Below, piece after piece: positions 23,892 to 36,500 of a stretch of 64,000 bases of DNA. Made by a program: the position numbers and the translations under genes. The DNA is from Sipunculus nudus (taxonomy: Eukaryota; Annelida; Sipuncula; Golfingiida; Sipunculidae): the NCBI GenBank assembly GCA_026874595.1, contig CM049311.1, positions 12,431,676 to 12,495,675 of the forward strand, written 5' to 3'. The notes beneath the pieces are model-generated. The model saw nothing but the letters and a program-made list of their open reading frames with translations, did not search any database and was not told where the DNA came from. Every line of letters starts with the position of its first letter. Position 1 is the first letter of the stretch.

Positions 23892-24520
23892 TCAATATGT
23901 TTCACCGCTGACGTCCAAGGGGGGTATTTTTGTCAATACAAAGTTTTCTTTCAGCGCTTTTGGCGATGTTTGATACCTCGCATGACTTAAACACCGCCTT
24001 CCCCGTTGATACCAAGATCCACGAAACTTTGAGAGAGGTGAAGCTTCAGAATACTTTCTGATTTCTTCACTTTGATACTGTATTAGCGATGGTGGCTGGG
24101 CTTCTCCGATGTTTCCCACTGGGCCCGTGTCTAAGTATCGGTTAGGTCGGTTAGAGGAGTAAACTGCGTTGGAGGATAGTAGTCATATAGTTCTTGACTG
24201 GTGTCTGGTGACAATTTTCTCTGGAATTATGTGCGGCGATGCGTCATCTGTGTATATGGCTGAATCGAGATCGTGCATCTTTTGAGTCAAATTACCATCA
24301 GTTGATGAATTGTCGTCCATTGAACTATGTTTTGTCAAAGGTGTTTTAAACATGCAGGGTCCTCCAAATCGGTTCTCGCAACGAAGTAAAGGTTGATCAT
24401 CAGTTGATGAATTGTCGTCCATTGAACTATGTTTTGTCAAAGGTGTTTTAAACATGCAGGGTCCTCCAAATTGGTTCTCGCAACGAAGTAAAGGTAACTT
24501 GTCGTTCCTTATTAGTGCGA
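23892..24520 (-). pseudogene. Broken coding fragment with 102-bp in-frame tandem duplication
   Basis: From about 24520 downward the minus strand reads coding-like, hydrophilic peptide: LPLLRCEN(Q/R)FGGPCMFKT with PLTKHSSMDDNSSTD, twice. The two copies (24296-24397 and 24398-24499) are nearly identical, offset 102 bp = 34 codons. The frame then continues as LTQKMHDLDSAIYTDDASPH until a TGA at 24185-24183. Shifting at an A run near 24215 opens KLSPDTSQELYDYYPPTQ with FTPLTDLT, and a further shift opens LDTGPVGNIGEAQPPSL to 23892. The composition resembles the cytoplasmic tail of a receptor, but the frameshifts suggest a dead exon. I do not recognise the family. Confidence 0.45.
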
Positions 24521-24949
24521 TTGCCCCTTTTCTGTATAATAGGTGAAATGATAATAAAGCAAGACTGATTAATTACACGCTGATTAATTATCTCAGTTAA
24601 AAAACGTTGCCAACTGATACGGCATTACTGACATTCTGAGTCACATGTTCTTTAAGAAAATTAGATCTTATGAACTAACGGCTAATTGACTTACCATAAA
24701 GAAAAGCTGCAAATTCAATATTGTGCGACACATCTGCGCCCCAGCAAGATGTCAAGACAAAAGTTAAGAAACTAATTGAAAGAAGCACTAAGCAAATATC
24801 CACATAGGTGTATTTTATGTTACTTAATTAATTATTAGGAGTTAGATTTGTTAGATTTATATGACTCCGCAATCTTAGTCACACAATCTCGAGTACGAAA
24901 TAAGTGTTACAATTCTAGGTATCAGGTCATTCGTACAATATAGTACAAT

Positions 24950-25070
24950 TTGACCCAACGACCAATTCAGTTTTGCTCTTTATATAATGTCCTCGATAAA
25001 CGATACCTCGAAACTGCGGCCACTTTATCGAGGTGCCGTTGCAGGTCTTTTTTCGAGGTTTAACTGTATT
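24950..25070 (-). mobile_element. pogo/Tigger-like terminal repeat (right end)
   Basis: Minus strand TACAGTTAAACCTCG (25068-25054) is a pogo-type end beside a TA. The adjoining CTCGATAAAGTGG and CTCGAGG-like words are typical of its subterminal region. The opposite end is not evident. Confidence 0.45.
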
Positions 25071-26939
25071 ACAAGTTCATATCATGTTTAAACTCCCCGA
25101 TTTTTAATGTATGTAGTGTGATTAGGCTTTGTGTCTAAACAGGCCAATGTGTGCTGTTCACGATTAAGATCAAACTGGATGAATCAACTGATTAAACAAT
25201 TCTAAAATGTCAACTAACAATATTATATATATATGAATTTCGAAAAACATGGATTTCTCATAAAAAATGGAAGTTATCACCCCCAACACGCAGGTATACA
25301 TTACGTATCCGCTAACCTGGAGAGCAGCATGACTTCATTAACAAATCATGAAACGTGCCTCCCAAAATCCTTGGGATTAAAATTAGAAAACGGACAAAGC
25401 TTTATATGGACAAACAAAGCATGCAAAAAAAAGGAAAATAAGAAAACTTAGCGTGGTACTGCGAGAGAGAGTTTCGCTCTAGGCAAGAGGTTAATTGAAG
25501 TACAAGATACAGAAGACAGGGATGGCTACTTATTGCGCTATAGTTCCAGAATTCCTCATTAATCCGTTCTTGTGCATGGATCATAATGTTTCCTCTTCAG
25601 CACCAAAGGGAGTAAGTTTTGCCATTTGTTTAAATTACAACTGCTTCATTCCTAATTAGGAGAATAACTACGACGATTTAAAAAAAAAAGAAATTTTGTA
25701 TAACTGAAGTGAGGACAAACTGGAAAGCAACTCAGAACCACACGCATTTTTTTCTATAAATCATTTATATGCGAAAAAAATAACTAAACGCAGAATTACT
25801 AATCGGGTTTGCCTACAGGAATGGTCTCTCTATAGTGCGCTATCCTGAAAAGTCCGATGGACTGTGTTTCAACCTTGTAGTAAGGGCGTAGGAGTTATGA
25901 CTGAATCATTTATGACGAAGTACTCGTCGATCGCCATACGATTAAACCTCTTTAAGCGACAAAACTGATACTTAAACACACATGTTTTCATCAGTTAGAT
26001 TTCACTGACGCAATTTGATAAATTATTATTCACCTATCTTTAAGAAAAACAGAAGAAAGAAAAAAATTCCTTTCTTGCCTAAATGGTATACTATTAGAAT
26101 GTAATGATTTAAACAAAAAGTTTGGTACTTGTATTGGTAACTAATTCGTTGTAAACGAACAGGTAATTACTGGGAGGACTCCAGCGTATCTATTTGGGTC
26201 CGCATTATGATTAAATCTAAACTGTATTTTTCCACTTAGCCGTGCACAAGATATACTAATGACACTGTTCATACCCAGCGCCCGTACGGTCTTCGCGATA
26301 TTTACACCAATTGGTAACAATTAAGCCGTGAAGGGTGGATCTGGTATCTCACAAAATGAGAGTTATCTTGTTTAAAAAATACCTACAGCTTGCGTATAAT
26401 CCGAATGAAATACCTTTGGATTTTTTTTTTCATGTTTTGATATTCACGTTTAATGAAACATTTTATGAAATCTTTGCCTTGTGTTTGATCATCCATCAGA
26501 TAGTTGTACAAGTAGCTGGATTCTACCTCAAAAGTTCTCATAATATTTACTGCAATACGGATGTTTTCGAGCTATTAAAGGTAGAGAGAGCAAATATAAC
26601 ACAGTCTTCCTTGTTTAGATACTCAAATCCTTTGATCCATGAAACAATATACATAAATAGTGTACTTGGTTCTTGTTTTATCAGGATAAGCGCGATGTGT
26701 AGGCCAACCTGAACCTGATAGTTTAACTAATGATAATAAGGTACATCCAATTAGATCCGTTTATTTCATATCACTCCTACAAGAGAAAAGACATTGTTTT
26801 ATTCTATGTTCAACTTAAAACATTATACACAGCCTATACACAGCTTACCTTCAAAAAGTATATATATTTTTAATTAGAAGTGATAACACATTGGTACAGA
26901 GGCAAACTCAGACAGATGTATGCAACAACTCTCAATTGC

Positions 26940-28130
26940 TTTTAATAGGGACAAGCCTTTCCGGTAGGCAGCGCTACGCACGCATGTCACGCTGGTTGGC
27001 CATAAGGAATTGTTACCAGCGCTTTGCTCGCAGTTCCTGTTTTGCGCGATATATAGCGTTTTTGTGCATGCTCGGATAATAATTTCCTGTTTATCTCTCG
27101 ATGGTCAAGACAAACTTTTCCCGGTAAGTTTATTTTTAGCAATATTAATATATAGCTACCGAAATAGGGTTCGAAACTTTTCAAAGTTCATTTAGGCAAA
27201 GTTGTGAGAATAATATGTTGTTGAGACCGATAGTATTTAGTCAGATGCGGTACAAAGAGCGCGTGCGATTTGTAGACGTAATTTATGATGGCGCAGGTGC
27301 ATAAAATTGAGTTTTTCTCTTTTTTTGGTTAGTGTGGTTTCATTGTCTAGTAACTGTCAATATGTGGTTACGTCTGTTGTATCCCGTCAGAATGACAGCT
27401 GATTAATACGTTATCGCCCGGTGTTTGACAGTTTTGTGATGGATCGTGTTGCGATCTCTGTGGGACGCTTCACCTCATATACATGTTTTTGACAGTGTCA
27501 GAGGACGAAAATAATAGTAATGGCATTATTATAATGGCATTCATGCCATTGTTGATCGTGCGCGTCTTTGTTATTAGTTACTCTGTTATTCTGTTATATT
27601 AGTTACTAAACGTAATCAGTTTATGGAATGTATGCCTGATATCATTATTTTGATTTTATAACACTTTGTGTACATACAATATATTGGGTACTATATATAA
27701 CATATAACAATTGTTAACAAATTGTAAACTTACTCCACTGCTCCAGTTAAAATGAAGCTTGGTCCATATAATAATTAATGTAATTCACACACTGAAGACA
27801 TTGTATTGCCTGTATAATAACTTTTTTTATTACATTATCTGTATTTTATTTCAGGTACATCATGCCTGAGCAGGAGATAGGTACAGCCTGTTCAGCCCGA
27901 GGAATAACATACAGTAATAAAACATCCTCATTGTCTGTATATGTATTTTTTATTGAACATTGTAAAACTGTGTATATTTCTGTACTATGTTACACATATT
28001 TTTTCTATATTCCGACATTTATTTATGAACATTTAAAAATCGGTATTAATTTAATTATTCATCCATTTTCTATATTTTTCCGTCATACTTATGGACATAT
28101 TATTTATGTTTTTTTATATATGTTTTAAAT
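26940..28130 (+). other. Possible two-exon transcript (weak)
   Basis: 26960-27085 is an island richer in CG dinucleotides (GCGCTACGCACGC, CAGCGC, TTGCGCGATATATAGCG) in otherwise AT-rich DNA. It is followed by a consensus donor TTTTCCCG|gtaagt at 27123. About 730 bases on, a consensus acceptor tttatttcag precedes GTACATCATGCCTGAGCAGG at 27855. The frame opened by that ATG (27862-28128) begins MPEQEIGTACSARGITY but degenerates into AT-rich residues, and an AATAAA lies at about 27915. It could be a non-coding RNA or a decayed gene. Confidence 0.25.
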
Positions 28131-29494
28131 CTTATGCCATCAAATGGTAACATGCGGCTAAAAGTTCACATGAGTTGTATTTTATATGTAAGTAGATTTA
28201 TTCATGAAAAGTTCATTTTGTTCTTCCTCTTCCAAAAGTTCCAGGTTGTGTGACTGGGGGTGGCATAATATGAGTGGGTGCAGTTTCCTGGGTGTTTGGG
28301 TATGGTATTTGGAGAAGTCATGCTTGACTGCCTTTGCAAGTCAGGGTTAGGTTTCAGCTGTCAAAGTGTGTCCCCTGTGTACCTCTGGCTTCTTGTTGTT
28401 GTCACAGTAAGCGGAGGACTTAATTGAGGAGGCAGGTGAACAAAACTGCACATTTCAGAAACTTTCCATTAAATATCTCACTTGTTGATCATAATTATAT
28501 TTTTGCTTTGTGCCATAAGTCATGATTTCTTTTCTATTTCCAATGATATACATGATGTCAAAGAAAAATAAAAAGGATTTTTTTTTGTGCAAGTGTTTAC
28601 TATTAAGTGTTTGGCAGTATAAAACAGGAAAACGTCAACTTCTATAAGTAAATGTGCGTCAATTATATTTGGTGTAACAAATTACAATAATATCATATAT
28701 ATTCAATTTAGCAAAAAATTAAGCTTTGAAACAAATTACACTCACGTTTTCATTCATTTGCCAACCAAAGATAGATACAAAATACAAAACATGCCTTCAA
28801 TTAGTTTTATTTGTAATAATATATCAGGGTTATATAATATGATCAAGCATAAAACAACTTGTATGGAACAGCCTGTAACATAGACACAGAGATTGTCCAC
28901 ATGATGATATAACATGCTCTTTCTCATTTGTTAAACATAAATTTTAATTATTTATCGACAGACGTATGTCTGAACTTCAAATTTCTCTTTAATTCCCTTT
29001 TTTATCCAGGTTATCATATAATTCCCTTTCACAGCCATTGCTCCTTAACATAAAACTAATTAAAAAAATCTAAATTCAAAAGATAAACACTACCAAGAAA
29101 AACCTAACAAAATTTAATAAACTTTCTCCGATATCTTATTGTATATTAAAAATCAATTAAGTGGTTTCATATTTGTTGCAAACAACATTTTAAATGTAAA
29201 CAGAAAGGAGTAAAGAAAGGATTATACCAATTAAAACAGTAGCAACCTTTAAAACATATACATGGTCGTCTATCTCTATCTCCTTTTCTCATATAAATCG
29301 TCGCCCGCTTTAACCCAAAGATAGCTTAACAAAATAGCTATAACAAATTCTGTATATAAAAAAAAAATTCTATAGGTAAGTCGGTCATCAGTCCGACATT
29401 CATGATTGCATACTTTTTCACTTTTCTTTCCAAAATTTTAAGTTAATCTTTCAGCCTATTATGAAAAACACTGTTCCACTGCTTTTAAATGTAG

Positions 29495-29628
29495 CTATAA
29501 TAATCCAGTGAATTCAAATAAAAATGTTGCCCTCTTAAAGCTCAAAATTGAAAAATAGTTTTTATTAGAACGCTCTGTAAATCGATAATCCATGGAATGG
29601 TTGTTTATACGGCTGTCGTCGTATCCAC
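29495..29628 (-). CDS. CUB/mucin gene exon 16: tentative last exon
   Basis: An acceptor with a long T tract and branch-like ctgac (ccattttgcaatcacag|GT) opens a 43-residue tail in the right phase ([19 protein letters not shown] and on) ending in TAG at 29497-29495. The tail has no motif or membrane anchor. The true last exon could lie elsewhere downstream. Confidence 0.4.
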
Positions 29629-29713
29629 CTGTGATTGCAAAATGGTCAGGCTAGAAAAAAAAACACTATTTTTTATTACAGCATTTATTACCGCTTCCCT
29701 GAACTATAAAAGT

Positions 29714-29747
<34 letters not shown>

Positions 29748-30430
29748 AAAAGTATATATATACAAAAGTAGGTAAACCCATGCATAACTCACAACATTTA
29801 TTCATATAATTCTCAGTGAAATGATAAATACTTTGTAATATTAGACCAAGGTGTAATATTTAAGCATTCATTGAAAAATTCTGCTACCCATCTGTAAACG
29901 CCCTTCGCACATTATGTAAAAGTAAAAGCGTTCAAATTTCTCTTGAATGCAAAGTTATTTTTCTTTTTTAATTATATATTATATAATTCACAATGGAAAA
30001 GTTTAAATGAGTCTACCAATCAGTTTACCTTGGTCATAGGTTTGCCAAGTCAAATTAAACCCTCTGTATGCCGCAGACGCGTCTGACGTGAATCTGATTA
30101 GCATTTGTCTTCCAGTGGAATTAAAGGAGCCAGGGTTTACACAGTCATCCAGTGAGGCAATTAGACCCGCTGAGCTTGTCGCCCCGTTGTATATACGGAC
30201 GTGATCATACGACTGTTCCAAGCAAAAATCTTTGAATTGTATACCTACAAACTTAATTGATAAATCAATATAGTTCAAACTGATGGCTCAATGTGCATAT
30301 TATTAATAATATCATACTGAAATTCTATGGTATTTGAGCGTTTAAATAATGACAATTTTATGCGATTGCCAAACTGGTCTTATTCGATCAGTCTCCAGTT
30401 CGGATATATATATATATAAATATATATATA

Positions 30431-30489
<59 letters not shown>

Positions 30490-30524
30490 ACAACCGCCAA
30501 CGATCTTTATCAGGTGGTTCCATT

Positions 30525-30584
<60 letters not shown>

Positions 30585-33500
30585 CAACCATAAACGGAAT
30601 CTTTAAAATATGGTTCCATTTTCGGGGTGATTATCTGAAATTCGGGGTGATCTTTATTTCGAGATGGTCTTTAGGTAAAAAAGCAGTGTGTATAAACCGT
30701 ATACTCGGTATATATATATATTTGGTCTGAATGTATGCAAAAAATACATAAAACAATGACATTACTCATGTCGTGTAAGGACATAAACAGCGTTGTCTTA
30801 CGGTGTTAATGTCGCCCGTTATGCGCCATGCGCAATCGTAGTTATTTGGGTAGTTGTTGGGGTATTCCGGAGAGGCTATCCAACCGGAACGTTGTTCGCG
30901 GATATCAACAGGGTATGGCTGGGTACCACATGCTGTCAATGACAATCGCTCATAGTTACTATACAATTGTGTCACTTTTCAATCTGACCTTTTACAAAGT
31001 TTTCATTGACCAAGTTGCTTTTCTTGATCCGCCCACCCACGTTGTGCTCTAGGCTCCTGCGAGTGCAGGTGTGTCATAAGAATACCCAAATAATAAATGT
31101 TTGGTTTAAAAACGAAGCACTTACGAAATTCTACCTGCCATATCTTTCATCAAACAATTATTAATGGGATAGTCCAATCTATAATTTCTTTCTATGAACA
31201 CTATAAACACAGAGAAGATACAGATTATATATTATTTTGTCATGTAACTCAAATTTAAATGCTGTCCTCTTTAGACTCCGTTTAAGAGATCAATAATGAT
31301 GATTATTGATTCATGAAATGGATGTTATACAGGATCATCGAATCCTGTTGTGATGTCGAATAGTTTAACTACACACAGAAGTTTTTCTTTGATGAAGCAT
31401 TAATTACAGTATCTATGGATAATAATTAAGTATATATATTAAAAGTATATATATATATAATGTATATATATATATATGTATATAAACGTTAAACCCATGT
31501 TTTGTCTCACAAAATAAAATTGCTTTCATTCACTGGGAAATGAAAAAAAAAACGCTTTAACACATGACCTAACTGCAATTAGGCCAAAATACTTAATGCA
31601 CGCAGGCAACAACTCTTGCTCGTTTCGGTTTGCTACATAAATCCGTGACACAAGAACGACCGTTTTAACCACACTAGCTTAAAGAATATGATTTGTTATA
31701 TTTTGAAACTATTTTAGATTTAATATGAATCTGTTTATTCCACATGGAAGAACCTGAGGGGTCTAATTGACATATAAGACCCAATCGTCTCCAACTGACA
31801 TGAACCGGGAGTTATTAACTAGAGCTTAATACGCCTTGAATCGCTTACTTGTTGCCGCCGCAGTTGAGATTGGAGCAACGGAGGTGGCCGCTTTGGTCAT
31901 TGGGGCCACTGTGGAATAATTAACACACAACAAAGATTTATTAAACACAAATGCCGATAAACATTTATAGAATTAGCCACTGGAGAATAAAATACGAGAT
32001 ATATGATTCAACATAATGCCCTATAATTATTAATGGAATTAATATCTCCAATTTTAAATTATCTTCCTGCTCACGAGAAAATAATATTTAATCCGGCAAC
32101 CCATTACATGTTTGAGAGCTTTTTCGGCTTCCTTTTCAAACAATTAAAATAAATAAATAAAAAAAAAATATAAAAAAACATGACACTGACATTTCCAATT
32201 TAATGAACCCCCTATTATCATAGTTATCATAATAATCAACTGAATTCTATTCTTGTCTGATAAATAAAACCATCAGCATTTCCCTTTTCAAGTGCACCGA
32301 TTTCCAAATAAACAAGGCGTATATAATCATTACCTCAATTTCCTTCCCTTTGCGTTCGTTAGATAATAAATTTATAACAAAATAAATCATTTCAAAGGTT
32401 TTACAGGAATTAATGTAAAAACGTTTTACCATATTTTCTCTTTATATTCAAGGTCAAGAAAAAATAGCATGTTCGTAGTACTTATTATTTCTTTATTTCT
32501 TTTTTCATAGCCAGTTAATATTTTATGCGAATTTCATGAGGAAAGCAAGAAACATACATTAAAGTTTCTAACTGTATCACTCTAGAAACATTTGTTGTAA
32601 TTTTTTGTGTAGATTTAAGGTCAACAAAAAGGTAAAGGTCATGAGACTTTCATAACTTTTAAATGATACTTGACCATTTCTAACTTTAGAATAAAAGGAA
32701 TGGCGAGGAAGCCTCTTTTGTAAAATATTCCTGGTCAGTAGTAGTTTTTATTAATGTATAACAGAATGGTAATATTTAAATCTACGATCAGTATGTAAAC
32801 TTAGACATAGTTATGATTTTGTTCAATAAATAGAACGTCGAAAATTCCGGTCATTGAAACATTTATGTATCAAAGTATATTTTGTATTCCAAATAGTTAA
32901 ATAATTGTTAAGTATTGTCATTAAATTATTATACTAGGTATTATTGAGCATCTGTTTATGTAATATTCTCCATTATTTTCACATCTGTGACTTTAACTTG
33001 TTTAGATTTTTTATAGAATTGATTAATAATTCCCAATATAAGAAAACTGGGATTCAAGGGAAGGTAAAATCAAAATTAGTGCCTGTTGCTGACTTAGCCC
33101 TTTCAGACAACTGACAGGAAATAGAGCAGGCCTCCTGCTGTGTACCTCTATTCTAGCAAATTAAACAGCTAGCTAGCCGTTCTTGGTCAATTACCGAGGT
33201 CATAGCCAACACATTTGTAAAACCTATATAGGAAAGCTCAGGATTATATGACGAGGGAGTCATGAAAAGTGACAGCAGGTTATCAATAAAAAAAACAAAA
33301 GTATTAAATTATCTTGTGTCATGCCATACATTGAGATCAAAGTGCCTGTTAATAGACTGAAGAACTGACGACGGACGCTGGGGTCATCGCCAGAGCTAAT
33401 CATTACTACATGGTATTGTATTTAGGAGGGGAGGCTCTTGTTTTTTATGTCAGCTTATTTTCTGTCATGCTTCTATATGCAGAAGCAGGTTTAATTCTGT

Positions 33501-36500
33501 CATACTTTCACCGAACCATCCGTCAATAAGTCCCTCAGCTTGCATTAATCGTAATATTTACTAAAGGATCTAAATATTTCTTGGTAGAAAGCAAGACTGG
33601 CCTAGCAAAAACTCCCGAAACGCCTAACATTTACTGTTGCCTGTATTACGCTTGTGAAACCATGCCTTCGGGCAAACAAAATATAATCCTTCTGATTGTT
33701 TAAGGGTGTTAAACCGAAACAACAAACGCGTTGACCATGGGATCACATACTCAAAACATGTACTTCATTGTAAAAGTAGTCCCATTCGGCATGCAAATTT
33801 TATAATAAAAAAAAAAAAATAACCCAGACAAGCTGCTCATAATGTCGCTTAAGGTCTTATGATTTCGCAGTAATCAGTCAGTTAACTGTAATAATTCATA
33901 TTCAAGTTTTAATTTCTTAACACCTAATGCATGTATCATAACCTGTTCTATGAATTGTTTTAAAATTTACTATGCTTTCTCCTTCTTGGTAACTGTTTGA
34001 GACACATTTCCAAACTATGCTTAAGTAAAAAGGACAAAGAAATTGCCTGCAGCCTATTGCCCAAGATACAGTCATTCATCTTGTCATGGTTGCTCTACAA
34101 CTTCCATCCAAACAGCCCTCTGTTAAGAACACAGACATATGTAACTGTGGAGCACATCTTGCTCCACTGTTACATTTATCTGAAAAATCAATTTTTTTTT
34201 ACCATCAACCTTCCATTCACGATCGGGAGTGAAAGGGAATTTATAGTTAATATTTAACTATACTTTATGCTCATTAGCAAGTTTGACCTACCTGTCTAAC
34301 GAGAAATAAACAATATTAAGAGCATTGACCTATAACCTTGGATTTCATTGTGGCATGGACCTACTGACCAGAGATATAATTCAAAAGGGCGCCCTTAATA
34401 TACCCATTTCCATAGTAAAAAAAGAAAGAAACGTTGAAAAGCTATTATGAGATTTTTTTACCATGAAACTGCACGAAAAAGGACACCATATTTTTACAGA
34501 TGGTTGAAATATTTGAGATGGTTGTAAGCTTCAAAATGGTGCATGTTGCTCTGTTTTTTTTCATGAGTACCAAAATAATTATTATTGACCATAAAACAAG
34601 AAAAAACTGTAACCTTGACCTCACTTATTTACCATGAATCATTAGCGTAATATGATTAAAAAGATGCATGTCCCAAGCTTTTGTTATGAGTAAACTCATC
34701 CCTAAATTAAACCCTAGACCTAGGCTTTAGTTTTGACCCTGAAACTGTTCGGAAAAATTGCAAAATGTAAATTTAGATTGACCAGGTTAAAACATTATGA
34801 TGGTGTACATTGTCAAATATTTTGATGAAATTCACATAGAATGTCAACAGACTCTTGGAAAAAAGTAAAGAAATTTAAAAAAGAACATTTGAAATTTTAA
34901 GGAAAAATGTAATAATGGAAGCTCAGGTAAATCAGGTTTTCAGCTTTTTTTTTATCAGCTGACGATGTCAGTTTTTTTTATACAAATCACAAGGAAGGAC
35001 AACAGACCCATCGACTTAATCGTAAAGAATCATTCTTGTTTTATTTTGGAACTATTCCAACCACTATGTCTTCATCTATACTGATTCAGAGAGTGATTAA
35101 CTAGAGCTTAATCCGAAATTTGTCCTGCATACCAGTTGCTGATGGAGTTGTGGTTGGAGCCACGGTGGTGGTCAATGTGGTCGTTGGAGCCACTGTAAAA
35201 TAATAAACATACAAAAATGTCTACTTTAACATAATTGCCGCAAAAACATTTATAGAACTAGTATCACTCATTCCTTTTCCTTATTTATTCATCAGAACAC
35301 AACAATCAATAGAAAGCAAATTTTACAACAAACGAGACAATGGGCATGCCTTTCAGGCAGATTGATTTTTGTTAAGTATTTGTTTTTAAAAGTCATACGT
35401 TTAGTAATACAACCCACGCTGTTGGGTGGTTTCATAATAAAAATATGACCTGCAAATGGTCATCTTTCTTTTGATCTAAGTACACTTTCTAAAATAATAT
35501 CGACATTTTGAACTGAAAGGGCTGATAATTACTCATAAAACAAATATTCTCGTTACCTACTCAAAGCAAACATTCCGGAATCCCTATTTCAAGTGAAAAC
35601 ATTCCTTATTTAAAGTATCTCTCAGAACATTCACGTAACTATTTTTTTCATATATTCACTCCGCGTGCCGAAAAATAAACATTTACCATTCCTATTTCTA
35701 ATACAGATTGGATACATAGAATTCTAAATATTTAAAACACTCGGGACGAACCAGAATTTTTTTGTTTCCTTACCGGTTGTTCTTGGAGTTGTTGGGGACA
35801 CGGTAGTGGGTGATGTTGTCGTTGGGGCAACTGAAGAACAATATACATGAATTCATGTCTGAACACAATGTCTGCTTATCATTTATCGAACTGTTATATC
35901 TAATTCTCTCTGCTTAACTGTTGGCTGAACGAGAATTGGCAATTCTTCCGAGCTTTGGGTAGCCATTTATTACTCCGTAGATCATATTGACTTCTTTGTT
36001 TAGAACTCATTTTGAATCCAGATTACTTTTGGCGTGAAACAATTTAGACCACATATGGAAACATTTCTCAAAAACGATAAGGCACTATTGTCTCCCATTG
36101 GCAGAGTCATAATATGCTGAAAAAAGTTTGATTTCTGAAAAAAAGATGAAAGATCTGAAGATTTTAATTGGGAAAACATGGACCTTTCATTTACTGTTTT
36201 TCCGGATTTTTTGTTGCAGAAACGGCTGGTGAGGAGGTCTATATTGGTGAAATTGTAGAAAAGGTTTGATGATATTGTAATTAAGTCCGGCAAGAACCAA
36301 TAAGATATACGTATAAATGTATTCTCTTTAAATATAATATAACGTTAAATCTGTATAAAACAAGTAAGACCTTTTTAGCTCAGTGTTGACTACACATTAA
36401 AGCAATCCTTTATACAGATATAGCCTTGCCTGCCCATCTGGCATAATCAGACAATGCTGAACGATGGCTTGATCCATATATCCTGCTCACATGTATCTTG

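Larger units (their letters stand above)
24600..29490. other. Intergenic AT-rich stretch
   Basis: Apart from the separately listed repeat end (24.95-25.07 kb) and the candidate transcript at 26.94-28.13 kb, I see no supportable gene here. The open frame at 26335-26712 (125 codons, plus) has no motif, no codon bias distinct from AT-rich background and no splice support, so it is not called. 28190-28440 is slightly GC-richer without a recognisable content. Confidence 0.4.

Noticed and set aside
26335-26712. 125-codon plus-strand frame with a hydrophobic stretch
   Set aside because: AT-rich composition, no motif, no splice or promoter context; likely chance.
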